NCBI GenBank assembly: GCA_016218155.1
Contig: JACREQ010000085.1
Location: 1 to 61,797 of the forward strand
From: Bacteroidia bacterium
GTDB taxonomy: Bacteria > Bacteroidota > Bacteroidia > Bacteroidales > GWA2-32-17
Reading direction: 5' to 3'
DNA: 61,797 nt
The translations under genes and the position numbers were made by a program. The notes below the pieces were generated by a model. It had not been told where the DNA came from, did no database searches, and worked only from the letters and a program-made list of their open reading frames with translations. This document shows positions 51,368-60,176 of this stretch, in pieces. Each line of letters begins with the position of its first letter. Positions within the stretch are counted from its first letter, which is position 1.

Positions 51368-51841
51368 ATGAAAACAGCTTCTATAAGCGAAATAAAAAAG
51401 GAATTATATTCACTTGACGAAAAGGAAGTGCTGAAGATTTGTTTACGTGTAGCAAAGTATAAAAAGGAGAACAAGGAGTTGTTAAATTATCTGCTATTTG
51501 AAGCAAGCGACGAAGAAAGTTATATAAATGCTGTTAAAGAAGAAATTGATAAACAATATACAGAAATAAATAAAAGCAATATATATTTTGCAAAAAAAAG
51601 CCTTCGAAAAATTTTAAGATTTACCAATAAACAAATTAAATATTCGGGACTAAAACAAACAGAGGTTGAGCTGCTTATTCACTTCTGTAAGAAATTAAAA
51701 AAATCAGGAATTGATATAAATAAAAGCACTGCACTTGCAAATATTTATATACGTCAGGTTCAAAAAATAAGAAAAGCATTATCTGTTCTTCACGAAGATT
51801 TACAGCACGACTATGAAAACGATATGAGGTTAATAGGATAA
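51368..51841 (+). CDS. Small helical protein of unknown function
   Basis: I do not recognise this 157-residue family. It is soluble, rich in Lys/Glu and predicted mostly helical (SISEIKKELYSLDEKEVLKICLRVAKY at the start, QVQKIRKALSVLHEDLQHDYENDM at the end), with no signal peptide or membrane segment. The following DUF1456-type gene starts 20 bases after its stop, so the two probably share a transcript. Confidence 0.6.
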   Translation: MKTASISEIKKELYSLDEKEVLKICLRVAKYKKENKELLNYLLFEASDEESYINAVKEEIDKQYTEINKSNIYFAKKSLRKILRFTNKQIKYSGLKQTEVELLIHFCKKLKKSGIDINKSTALANIYIRQVQKIRKALSVLHEDLQHDYENDMRLIG

Positions 51842-51860
51842 ATTGTTATAGAAAAGAAAC

Positions 51861-52322
51861 ATGAATAATAATGACATAATGCGACGTATTCGTTATACAT
51901 TCAATTTTAACGATACTAAGATGATTGAAATTTTTGCTTTAGCTGACCAGCAGGTTACACGAGCACAAATTAGTGATTGGTTAAAAAAGGAGGATGATCC
52001 TGCTTATAAGGAGCTTATAGATATCGATATGGCGATTTTTTTAAATGGATTTATAAATGAGAAACGCGGAAAAAAAGAAGGTCCACAGCCCGAACCGGAA
52101 AAAAGATTGAATAATAACATTATACTTAGAAAATTAAAAATTGCATTAAATTTAAAAGACGAAGATATTTTAGAAATCCTTAAACTAGCAGATTTACGAA
52201 TAAGCAAACACGAATTAAGTGCTTTTTTCCGCAATCCAAATCAGGAACAATACAGACTTTGCAAAGATCAGGTTTTGCGTAATTTTTTATATGGAATGCA
52301 GAAAAAGTATTTTAAATCTTAA
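51861..52322 (+). CDS. DUF1456 family protein (YehS-like)
   Basis: 153-residue soluble protein of two similar halves. First repeat about 1-70 (MNNNDIMRRIRYTFNFNDTKMIEIFAL, QVTRAQISDWLKKED), second about 85-150 (NNIILRKLKIALNLKDEDILEILKLAD, RISKHELSAFFRNPNQ). This tandem repeat is the DUF1456 (YehS) pattern, whose molecular function is not known. It follows the small helical gene by 20 bases, with no clear promoter between. Confidence 0.88.
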   Translation: MNNNDIMRRIRYTFNFNDTKMIEIFALADQQVTRAQISDWLKKEDDPAYKELIDIDMAIFLNGFINEKRGKKEGPQPEPEKRLNNNIILRKLKIALNLKDEDILEILKLADLRISKHELSAFFRNPNQEQYRLCKDQVLRNFLYGMQKKYFKS

Positions 52323-52386
52323 AAGTGTTTTGAGAATTAGGCATTCTGGCATTCGTTCGCTTCCGGCAAGTAAGAGGTTACCAAAT

Positions 52387-52899
52387 TTAAAAAACGGATT
52401 CCAGGCTATTCACAAGCAGTTCGTATTTTCCTTGAACCTCAGGTTTAGAGTTGTTTATATTTAAAAACTCGGAATACATTTTACCTACCTGTTTTGTGTC
52501 AAGGTTATTATCCATCCAAGGGTAAAGTATAGTATCTTCCTTTTGAATATGCTCAGTTAACAAATTGCAATAATTCATTAAATTATTTTTTGCAATTAAA
52601 GTGTTTCCGGTTTCAACTGCATTAAGCATTTCGGCAACATAAGTTCTTGATTGAACATGGTCACTAATCATAACTTTAATTATATCCAAAGAAGAATCAA
52701 AATATTGAAATAATATATCTTCCTCTTTTGAATGGTGATATTTATCGGCATAAATGCGAATAAAATCTGCAATGTCTTTTATTAGTTGCTTGTGTTCGGC
52801 TATTGATAAATCTAATACTTCTGCAACTCTTGGTGCTATTGCAAGTACTCTCTTAATAAGAATATGTTCATTTACCAACATTCTTAATGGTGGCGACAT
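52387..52899 (-). CDS. Hemerythrin-like domain protein (second half of a split gene)
   Basis: Predicted di-iron hemerythrin-fold protein, 170 residues. The His/Glu ligand pattern appears as LVNEHILIKR, ADKYHHSKEEDILF, ISDHVQSRTYV and LTEHIQKEDTILYPWM. Such domains bind O2 or NO or, with a Cys-bearing N-domain, repair damaged Fe-S clusters (RIC/ScdA/YtfE). The frame continues upstream for 23 codons (about IIYPGETFEIPRIAQE) to an in-frame TAA at 52969, immediately preceded in the same frame by a small Cys-motif gene. I annotate from ATG 52899; the start could be an artefact of a disrupted fusion gene. Confidence 0.82.
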   Translation of the reverse strand: MSPPLRMLVNEHILIKRVLAIAPRVAEVLDLSIAEHKQLIKDIADFIRIYADKYHHSKEEDILFQYFDSSLDIIKVMISDHVQSRTYVAEMLNAVETGNTLIAKNNLMNYCNLLTEHIQKEDTILYPWMDNNLDTKQVGKMYSEFLNINNSKPEVQGKYELLVNSLESVF

Positions 52900-52968
52900 T
52901 GTATTACCTGTGCTTTTTTTCTCTTGTGCAATTCTCGGAATTTCAAAGGTTTCGCCGGGATAAATTAT

Positions 52969-53169
52969 TTAAAAAATTTGTGTTATCAATTTTTTTTCAT
53001 TTTCGGCATTTAAATTATGAATTCCAACAACATCTTTTAGTTTACATGTGCCTAAACTACAGGGAGCACAGCCTATTTCAAATTTATCTAATGCCTGCTG
53101 AATACCATCAAATTCGTTAATTAAATCTTTAATATTTGAATTTAAATATTTTTCAATCTTTGCCTCCAT
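52969..53169 (-). CDS. Small protein with a C-x2-C-x4-C motif (ScdA_N/DUF1858-like; first half of a split gene)
   Basis: A 66-residue protein with a helical N-terminus (KYLNSNIKDLINEFDGIQQALDKFEIG) and a cysteine motif CAPCSLGTC followed by KLKDVVGIHNL. The shape recalls the N-terminal domains of RIC/ScdA-type Fe-S repair proteins or DUF1858, where a cysteine-bearing helix bundle precedes hemerythrin. It ends at TAA 52969, and the same frame stays open beyond that stop into the hemerythrin domain. It is therefore either a separate small protein or the first part of one interrupted gene. Confidence 0.7.
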   Translation of the reverse strand: MEAKIEKYLNSNIKDLINEFDGIQQALDKFEIGCAPCSLGTCKLKDVVGIHNLNAENEKKLITQIF

Positions 53170-53194
53170 GTTAATTTTGTAAAATGTTAAGATA

Positions 53195-56077
53195 TTAATT
53201 TTTTGACACCCATTTTAATTTGCAAACTAGTTCTTTTCCCGAAAATAAGCTAACGATATTTATTCCAGACAAATCAGGAAGGGTAATGTTTTTGTTTTCA
53301 TATAGCTTGTCAATATTCTGCGACCATAATATACGACCTGATTCATCTGCTATTTGCACTAAAGTATTTTCATAAATTCTATTTCCGGAATGAATAGTTA
53401 ATACATTCTCGTGTTGTGTTAAATATATAGGGGAATTTGTTATGGCATTAATCCCTGATGCATTTAATACTGTTATGTAATTATTTAAAGTCAATGTGTC
53501 ATTTGGACAAAGCCCATTTGATGCAACTAATGTAACGGAGTAATTGCCACTTGCAGTATACACATGATACGGATTTTGGTCGGTAGAATTTCCGCCATCA
53601 CCAAAACTCCACAAGTAATTCGTTGCATTTTGCGAATTGTTAGTAAATAGTGCAAAAGCAGTTGGAAGTTGAATTGTTGTAGTTAGCGATGAAAATTGTG
53701 CATCGGGACGAGTATTTACAACAACATAATCTGGCATAAAAACCGTATCATTTCCATTTATACCATATGCAATTAATGTAACGTCATATGTTCCTGGAGT
53801 GTTATAAACTGCTGTAGGGTTTGTTAATGCTGAAGAATTTAAATCACTGCCTGGCAGTAACCAGCTATAAGTTCCTGCATGAACACTGTTATTAGTAAAA
53901 TCAATGTTTTCACCAGTGCAAATCTGGTGATTTGATGAAGTGAAATTTGCAACAGCCTCTGGATAATAGGACCATCGCATTGCATCAAATGCAACCATTT
54001 CGCCATCAACTCCGGTTGAGTCGCCCAGATAAACATAGTTTCCCTGTCCCGCATGAAAAGGAAAAATTCCCAATTCAACCCACTGATCTGAATATAAAGA
54101 TTGGTTAACAACAACAACAGAATCACCGGTTTCTGAATGAATATGATAACGTGCACCAACTGCCGTTGCACCATTTGAGGGAATAAAAACCTCTACTTTA
54201 TATTTTCCTGCCTGTGGTAAATTTGGTCCCCATGTTACATAACAAATGTCAGGAGATGTTGCCATTGAGCCTGTCCACCACATATGACCGTTATAGCCAA
54301 CATTATAATCTCTGTAATATCGTTGAATAGATCCGTTTAACGAATTGTTCATGTAAAATCCATGATTATAATCTACATTATCAATTATTGTGTCGTTATA
54401 AACAGGCTCTGTTGTTCTTGCTTTAACGGTCCAGGCAACTCCACCATGTGTTCCCGAAGCATCAAGGTTTTGATAGCCGTTACTATATCCGGGCCAATCA
54501 TAATAAGAATCGTACCCGTTGTTATTTGGATAACCAGGTAAATTTTTATTTCCGTATGGGTCATTAAAGATTAATGTGTGTTGTGTAGATAAATAGCCGG
54601 TAGTTAAAATCAAATGCCCTGATGTTGTTAGGTAATTGCATATTGGATGAACAAAACCTGCATCAATTTCTGTAATGCTATTAGCATATGTACACGATGT
54701 TGTCCAAAGTTGATTTGAAGTCATATAATGATTTTCAATATATGCTTTCATTCTTGCGTTTGGACTATAAGGGCTTGTCCACATATAACCGTAACCACCA
54801 TAAGCGGTTGTTCCGTAGGCATCGGCAGTTTCCTGATAATAAATTTCGTTAAACCTGTATCGATCGGCAACATAAGAACCGTAATTGTTAATATGTGGAT
54901 CCCAGCTTTGTCCGTGATCAACCATTACAGGCCAGGGAGGAAGCCTATTATAATAAGCAAATGCCATTGCAGATGTTGTGGGAGCGCATGATCCCCAGCC
55001 TTCGTGCCAGGTTGGAGTATCGTAAACCTGATTAACATAAGGCACTGTTCCAGGAACTTTTACAACTGCCTTTGCAGAATAATTATTTGTGTAAAATGTT
55101 AAATCTAATGGTGATTCTTTAGAATAAATCAGATCTGGAGCTATATGATTGCTAATAGCTTTAGCAAGTGTAGAATGGTAAATATTTCTCGTTCCCTGAG
55201 TTGTGTAATAAACATCGTTTCCTAAGACGGAAGCAAACATAGCTCCTGGCAACGTGTTTAACTTATATTGAACGATGTTAAAATTTGCAGAAATTTTTGC
55301 ATAGTTAATGTATGAGTTTCCGAGTTCATTATAAGAGGTATAGAAAAATTCATTTTTGTTTATCCACTGTAAATATCCTCCTCTGCCTACTAATATTGTT
55401 TTTTTGTCAGAAATATTCTGAATAAATAAATCTCCGGAAAGACTCGAAAATACTATAAGTTTATCATCGGGTGAGAAAGATGGGTATACATAACCGCTAT
55501 TATTATCTGTAATTTGTTGAGATTTGGAAGTTGCTAAATCTGTTAAGAATAATTGGTCGTTATTGTCATTTGTAACAAGAAAATTACCATCGCTAGAGAG
55601 TGCTAAATAATTTGTATAATTTGTTAAATCTATTGTTTTTGTTTCGTTAGCAGATTGTAAATAAAACGCTTCTGGAGTACTGTAACCTGTCATTCCATTT
55701 TTTGAGATAACTGGCTGAGAGCAGAATTGTTGTGGTTTGCATAGTGGTGTAACATTGCCACTTGATAAATTAAGAACTGAGGGAGTTTGTTTGCCATCTT
55801 CTCCGATAAATTTGAAAAGTATATTTTGTTTGTCGGGTGTTAACTTTATAAAACGACCACAGCCTGGCGCTGTTACTAGGGCATTTAATTTTCCATCTTT
55901 CAAAAGATAAATTGCAGATGCGTAATTATTTGTCATTACTAAGCCATAAGGTGAAGGCAGTAGATTAATAAAATATGTTTGTTCTTCATTATAATAAGCA
56001 TCGTGTGGGCGACTTTGCGAAAATGTTTGTGTAATGCTTAAAGTTGCGATACACAATAAAAATATAATTTGTTTCAT
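53195..56077 (-). CDS. Secreted C39-like peptidase with propeller, Golvesin-like and PKD domains, T9SS
   Basis: Exported multidomain protein of 960 residues. Signal peptide ends near residue 20 (TFSQS). Residues about 25-330 form a WD40/PD40-like propeller (YPSFSPDDKLIVFSSLSGDLFI). A peptidase C39-like domain follows: EGWGSCAPTTSAM (Cys364), GHLILTTGY, and QHTLIFNDPYGN (His500, Asp506). About 560-700 resembles a Golvesin C-terminal domain (YKVEVFIPSNGATAVGARYHIH). Two PKD domains lie at about 715-870 (YLWSFGDGGNSTDQNPYHVY). The tail is a T9SS sorting domain. It probably cleaves protein or peptide at the cell surface; the substrate is unknown. Confidence 0.82.
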   Translation of the reverse strand: MKQIIFLLCIATLSITQTFSQSRPHDAYYNEEQTYFINLLPSPYGLVMTNNYASAIYLLKDGKLNALVTAPGCGRFIKLTPDKQNILFKFIGEDGKQTPSVLNLSSGNVTPLCKPQQFCSQPVISKNGMTGYSTPEAFYLQSANETKTIDLTNYTNYLALSSDGNFLVTNDNNDQLFLTDLATSKSQQITDNNSGYVYPSFSPDDKLIVFSSLSGDLFIQNISDKKTILVGRGGYLQWINKNEFFYTSYNELGNSYINYAKISANFNIVQYKLNTLPGAMFASVLGNDVYYTTQGTRNIYHSTLAKAISNHIAPDLIYSKESPLDLTFYTNNYSAKAVVKVPGTVPYVNQVYDTPTWHEGWGSCAPTTSAMAFAYYNRLPPWPVMVDHGQSWDPHINNYGSYVADRYRFNEIYYQETADAYGTTAYGGYGYMWTSPYSPNARMKAYIENHYMTSNQLWTTSCTYANSITEIDAGFVHPICNYLTTSGHLILTTGYLSTQHTLIFNDPYGNKNLPGYPNNNGYDSYYDWPGYSNGYQNLDASGTHGGVAWTVKARTTEPVYNDTIIDNVDYNHGFYMNNSLNGSIQRYYRDYNVGYNGHMWWTGSMATSPDICYVTWGPNLPQAGKYKVEVFIPSNGATAVGARYHIHSETGDSVVVVNQSLYSDQWVELGIFPFHAGQGNYVYLGDSTGVDGEMVAFDAMRWSYYPEAVANFTSSNHQICTGENIDFTNNSVHAGTYSWLLPGSDLNSSALTNPTAVYNTPGTYDVTLIAYGINGNDTVFMPDYVVVNTRPDAQFSSLTTTIQLPTAFALFTNNSQNATNYLWSFGDGGNSTDQNPYHVYTASGNYSVTLVASNGLCPNDTLTLNNYITVLNASGINAITNSPIYLTQHENVLTIHSGNRIYENTLVQIADESGRILWSQNIDKLYENKNITLPDLSGINIVSLFSGKELVCKLKWVSKN

Positions 56078-56095
56078 AGACGAATTGATTTAATA

Positions 56096-56103
56096 CAAAT
56101 TTA
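56096..56103 (-). promoter_or_regulatory. Predicted -7 box for the C39-like peptidase
   Basis: Minus-strand TAAATTTG fits TAnnTTTG and gives a leader of about 15 bases. Confidence 0.45.
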
Positions 56104-56218
56104 CGGAAAAACTGAGACTAAATGTTTAGTGTCTTAAAAATTAAGGGAGAATAATAAACCATGAGTTCGATCTCCGCTAAACAGGCTTATTATATTGCCT
56201 TTTACTTATAACCCCAAT

Positions 56219-56300
56219 GTCACACTGAGCGTAGTCGAAGTGTCTTTTTTTAATATAGATTACCTTCGGTGAGAAAGTTCTTCACTATGTTCAGAATGAC
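56219..56300. repeat. Palindromic element (GTCATTCTGA family)
   Basis: Opens with GTCACACTGAGCG and closes with TCAGAATGAC. The inside tract GATTACCTTCGGTGAGAAAGTTCTTC is nearly identical to that at 49160-49190. It lies between the methyltransferase stop and the peptidase gene. Confidence 0.65.
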
Positions 56301-56326
56301 AAATTTTTATTGAACTTTAGTAATTC

Positions 56327-57016
56327 TTATAATTTCATTGCAAAAACTGTGGTCCACAATAAATGCCGTTTTGTGCAGTCAACATTTTTGTAGCCGGCTT
56401 GTTTTAGCCAATTGGTGTGGTTTTCTAATGTAGAATGATAATCATGATCTGTTTGATGTTGCATCCACATATTCCATTCATCGTCATTGGAACCCTGGTT
56501 GAATGCATATTTTTTCCATTCGGAAATATATTTCAAATAAATCTCTTTTGTTTCGGCACTAAATTGATCACAAAATGTAATTATTCCGCCAGTTGCCTGA
56601 TATTTAAATAATTTGCTGAATAATTTTTGTTTTTCAATATCATTAATATGATGTATAGAAATGCTTGAAACAACTAAATCAAAACTGTTGTCGGCAAAAT
56701 TAATTTCCTTGAAATCTGCTTTTACATAGTTAACCGGAAAATTTATCAGCGATTTACATTCCTCAATGCATTCTTGTGAAATATCAACAGCTGTAATATT
56801 TGAAGAAGGGAATTTTTCGATAATTAATTTTGTAAGATTACCGGTTCCGCTTCCTAATTCTAAAATGTTTTTTGGTTTAATGTTTTCTGGTAAAAACATT
56901 AAAACTGATTCTAGCATTTCTTCATAAAATGGTACACATCGTTTTACCGATTCAGAATACTGTTTACTTATTGAATTATAAAAGCTTAAAACGTTTTCTG
57001 AATTTATGTTCTCCAT
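56327..57016 (-). CDS. Class I SAM-dependent methyltransferase
   Basis: Methyltransferase with a Rossmann fold, 229 residues: ILELGSGTGNLTKLI (SAM-binding motif I), ITAVDISQECIEECK, NYVKADFKEINFADNSFDLVVSSISIHHI. No lipid or nucleic-acid binding region is evident, so the substrate is open. I chose ATG 57016 (MENINSEN); a TTG at 57040 would overlap the topoisomerase stop region. It starts 4 bases after topB, so both probably share a transcript, although no functional link is obvious. Confidence 0.85.
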   Translation of the reverse strand: MENINSENVLSFYNSISKQYSESVKRCVPFYEEMLESVLMFLPENIKPKNILELGSGTGNLTKLIIEKFPSSNITAVDISQECIEECKSLINFPVNYVKADFKEINFADNSFDLVVSSISIHHINDIEKQKLFSKLFKYQATGGIITFCDQFSAETKEIYLKYISEWKKYAFNQGSNDDEWNMWMQHQTDHDYHSTLENHTNWLKQAGYKNVDCTKRHLLWTTVFAMKL

Positions 57017-57020
57017 AATT

Positions 57021-59351
57021 TTAATTTTGCTGTGATGCAATTACTTTTAGAATTTTGGTAGTAAGTTCACTTGCATTATGCTCTTTCTGAAGCGTTTCGA
57101 ATGTTACTACAAATTTACAGTCTTCACGAAAACGGCTGCAGCCAAACGCAGAGTTTCCTTTAAGCATTTGTCCCTTACCGCATTTGGGACAGATAAATGG
57201 CTTTTTCTCTTTTACCTTTTTTTCTTTTTTCTCTCCCTTATCAGCAACAAATCTGGGTTTAAAACTCTCATCAAATTCCAGGTAGCCATCAGCTTTTTTA
57301 TCATTAACCGTAAAGCCTTTAATGCTTGGTGATTTACCTTTGCCAATAAGAGTAAAAATTTGTTTTTCGTTTAACTTTTTTTCAAATATTGTAAATTCAA
57401 TTTTAAAATCGCAACCCGATTTGTATTCTGCACAACCATAAGCAGTATTACCTTTTATTATCTGACCTTTTTTACATTTTGGACAAATAACATTTTGGTC
57501 GGAGTTTTCTTCATTTTTTGTTTTCGACTTATTTTCTTTGTCTGGTTTTACTTCTACTTTTTCTTCTTCAATGACAATAGTTTTACGACTTTCTCTTTTT
57601 ACTTCAATTACTAAATCGGTTACCATTTTCTTCATTTCGTCAAGAAAGACTTTTACTTCGTATTCTCCTCGTTCAATCTGACGAAGTTTTTTCTCCCAGA
57701 TTCCTGTAAGTTCAACCGATTTTAATAGCTCATTCTGAATAGATTGTATTAGTTGAATGCCGGTGATACTAGGCAATAAATTTTTATTCTGACGGCTAAC
57801 ATATTTGCGCTTGAAAAGAGTTTCGATAATATTGGCTCGTGTAGAAGGGCGACCGATACCATTTTCTTTCATCAGGTCGCGAAGTTCTTCATCATCAACT
57901 TGTTTGCCTGCTGTTTCCATAGCTCTTAACAAAGTTGCTTCGGTAAATAATTTTGGTGGTTGGGTTTGCTTTTCAAGTATATCTGGTTCGTGCGGACCTT
58001 TTTCACCTTTCTCAAAAGTTGGCATTATCTGACCATCATCTTCTGTAGCATCTTCGTCTTTTTCTTTCTTGGGATATAAAACACGCCAGCCATCTTCCAT
58101 AATTATTTTGCCGGTTGCTTTAAATTCGAAGTCTTCAACTTGACCTAAAACGGTTGTGTTAGAGACAATACAATCCGGATAAAATGCTGCGATAAAACGC
58201 CTTGCAATAGTATCATAAACTTGTTTTTCTTCGTGAATTAGCCCTGCAGGATTTTCCCCGGTTGGAATTATTGCGTGGTGATCTGTAATTTTTTTATCGT
58301 CGAAAACTTTTTTGCTTTTGCGTATGGGCTTGTCTAATAATGGTTCTGTGAAATTTGCATAAGGCTTCATTTTTTTCAGAATATCCTTAATCTTTGGATA
58401 AACATCATTAGGCAAATAACTTGTGTCTACTCTTGGATAGGTTACTAATTTTCGTTCGTAAAGTTTTTGAATATGCTTTAATGTATCGTCGGCAGTGAAG
58501 CTGAATTTTTTATTGCATTCAACCTGAAGCGAAGTTAAATCAAAAAGTTTTGGAGGATGCTCTTCGCCTTTTTTCTTTGTAAACGAAGTAATCTCAAAAT
58601 CTTTGATTTTTATTTCTTCAATAATTTTCGAAACATCTTCTTTTGAGTCGAAACGTCCTTTGGTTGAATTAAATAAAACATTTCTATAAGTTGTTTTTAA
58701 CTCCCAGAAAGTTTCAGATTTAAAATTCTGAATCTCGTTATATCTGTTTACAATCAAAGCCAGTGTTGGGGTTTGAACTCTTCCTATAGACAAAACACCC
58801 TTACCATTTGCAAATTTTAAAGTGTATAACCTGCTGGCATTCATGCCCAAAAGCCAGTCTCCAATTGCTCGTGCATTTCCTGCAGCATATAATAAATCGA
58901 AATCTTCTCCGGGCTTAAGTTTTTCAAATCCTTCTTTAATTGCTTCGTCGGTAAGCGACGAAATCCAAAGACGTTTTAGTGGTTTTGTGCAATTTGCTTT
59001 TGATAAAACCCAGCGTTGAATTAGCTCACCCTCAATGCCGGCATCACCACAATTTATTACTTCTTCACAGCTTTCTACTAATTTTTGTATTGTGTTAAAT
59101 TGTTTTTCTACTCCCTGATTATCAATTAATTTTATGCCAAATCGTGGAGGGATCATTGGCAAATATTCCATTCTCCATGCTTTCCACTGGTCGGCATAGT
59201 CATCAGGATTTTTTAAAGTACAAAGGTGACCAAAAGTCCAGCTAACCTGATACCCGTTACCTTCAAAATAACCGTCTTTTCTGCTATTTGCTCCTAAAAT
59301 ACGGGCAATTTCTTTTGCAACACTTGGCTTTTCGGCTATACAGAGTTTCAT
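57021..59351 (-). CDS. topB: DNA topoisomerase III (type IA)
   Basis: Type IA topoisomerase that relaxes and decatenates DNA. The 776-residue protein begins MKLCIAEKPSVAKEIARILGA (Toprim), has the acidic DAGIEGELI site, the active-site TYPRVDTSYLP (Tyr305) and GRVQTPTLALIV. The C-terminus adds two topoisomerase zinc-ribbon repeats (CPKCKKGQIIKGNTAYGC and CPKCGKGQMLKGNSAFGC), with a Lys/Glu-rich linker. The start is fixed by the Toprim motif. The predicted promoter lies so close that the mRNA would be leaderless or nearly so. The methyltransferase follows after 4 bases. Confidence 0.95.
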   Translation of the reverse strand: MKLCIAEKPSVAKEIARILGANSRKDGYFEGNGYQVSWTFGHLCTLKNPDDYADQWKAWRMEYLPMIPPRFGIKLIDNQGVEKQFNTIQKLVESCEEVINCGDAGIEGELIQRWVLSKANCTKPLKRLWISSLTDEAIKEGFEKLKPGEDFDLLYAAGNARAIGDWLLGMNASRLYTLKFANGKGVLSIGRVQTPTLALIVNRYNEIQNFKSETFWELKTTYRNVLFNSTKGRFDSKEDVSKIIEEIKIKDFEITSFTKKKGEEHPPKLFDLTSLQVECNKKFSFTADDTLKHIQKLYERKLVTYPRVDTSYLPNDVYPKIKDILKKMKPYANFTEPLLDKPIRKSKKVFDDKKITDHHAIIPTGENPAGLIHEEKQVYDTIARRFIAAFYPDCIVSNTTVLGQVEDFEFKATGKIIMEDGWRVLYPKKEKDEDATEDDGQIMPTFEKGEKGPHEPDILEKQTQPPKLFTEATLLRAMETAGKQVDDEELRDLMKENGIGRPSTRANIIETLFKRKYVSRQNKNLLPSITGIQLIQSIQNELLKSVELTGIWEKKLRQIERGEYEVKVFLDEMKKMVTDLVIEVKRESRKTIVIEEEKVEVKPDKENKSKTKNEENSDQNVICPKCKKGQIIKGNTAYGCAEYKSGCDFKIEFTIFEKKLNEKQIFTLIGKGKSPSIKGFTVNDKKADGYLEFDESFKPRFVADKGEKKEKKVKEKKPFICPKCGKGQMLKGNSAFGCSRFREDCKFVVTFETLQKEHNASELTTKILKVIASQQN

Positions 59352-59355
59352 GAAG

Positions 59356-59386
59356 CAAATATAACTATTCTTGTTTTGCCCTGCAA
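59356..59386 (-). promoter_or_regulatory. Full promoter of topB (-33 TTG, -7 TATATTTG)
   Basis: On the minus strand TTG (59384-59386) is followed after 20 bases by TATATTTG (59356-59363), an ideal Bacteroidota promoter. The expected transcript start near 59352 falls at the ATG (59351). Confidence 0.65.
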
Positions 59387-59456
59387 AGGCAATTGCCTGA
59401 ACTCGTAAAATGCAAATGAAGTTTTATTCTTGCAAAAAGAAAATGTATAAAAGAAA

Positions 59457-60059
59457 TTAATTTAAGACAACATCATCAAGTTGTCGCGATCCCCAGTTAA
59501 CTGCCTGAACAAGTCCAAGTCCTTTTTTATAATAATATGTAGTGTAGGCTGTTCCGCCTTGATTATAATCCTGAATTTTTAAAACCCCAAAATATATGCA
59601 ACCACCTATTTCACATTTTTCGTTTATTGCCATTACAACTCTAGATGAAATATTAGTATCAATAGGATAGGTGCAAATTACCTGACCGATAGCAGGGTTG
59701 GCAGGAATAAACAAAAATTCTAACGAATCGGAATAATAGGAATAAATATCTCCGTTAGGTGCCATTCTTAAAAAGAGATGGTGTATTGTAGATTGTTGTG
59801 TAAACTTTAAATTAAAATAATTTTTATTGTTATATGTTGATGTACCAATTATTTCTTCGAATGACTCGGCACTTCCGTTTTCTATATAACTCCATTTATT
59901 ACCTATTGCCAAAGGAAAGTAATTGGTTTGGCCGTTTCCATTACATAAAACATTTTCGGGGATATCGGGTATCTGTTTCTTGCAACTTGTTAAAAGAAAA
60001 CAGAAAACAGTAATTGTCAGAATAAAAACAAAATTATATTTTTTAAACAGGGCACTCAT
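59457..60059 (-). CDS. Small lipoprotein of unknown function
   Basis: Predicted lipoprotein of 200 residues, lipobox LLTSC near residue 26 followed by KKQIPD. The mature part is a beta-rich domain without recognisable family motifs (YFPLAIGNKWSYIENGS, IYSYYSDSLEFLFIP). The NGQTNYFPLAIGNKW pattern is common in short Bacteroidota lipoproteins. It is divergent from the DUF6340-like gene and shares no obvious promoter with it. Confidence 0.72.
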   Translation of the reverse strand: MSALFKKYNFVFILTITVFCFLLTSCKKQIPDIPENVLCNGNGQTNYFPLAIGNKWSYIENGSAESFEEIIGTSTYNNKNYFNLKFTQQSTIHHLFLRMAPNGDIYSYYSDSLEFLFIPANPAIGQVICTYPIDTNISSRVVMAINEKCEIGGCIYFGVLKIQDYNQGGTAYTTYYYKKGLGLVQAVNWGSRQLDDVVLN

Positions 60060-60123
60060 TTCTTCTTAAAATTTTCATTCAAAATAACGCAATTTTTTAA
60101 TAAGAATTTAAACGGTAAAATTT

Positions 60124-60157
60124 TTGTAAGAAAAAAATATAAGAATTACTAAATTTG
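60124..60157 (+). promoter_or_regulatory. Promoter of the DUF6340-like lipoprotein
   Basis: TTG at 60124-60126 and TAAATTTG at 60150-60157, 23 bases apart (slightly long), with about 16 bases of leader to the ATG at 60177. Confidence 0.55.
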
Positions 60158-60176
60158 TTTAACCGAAAAGATTAAA

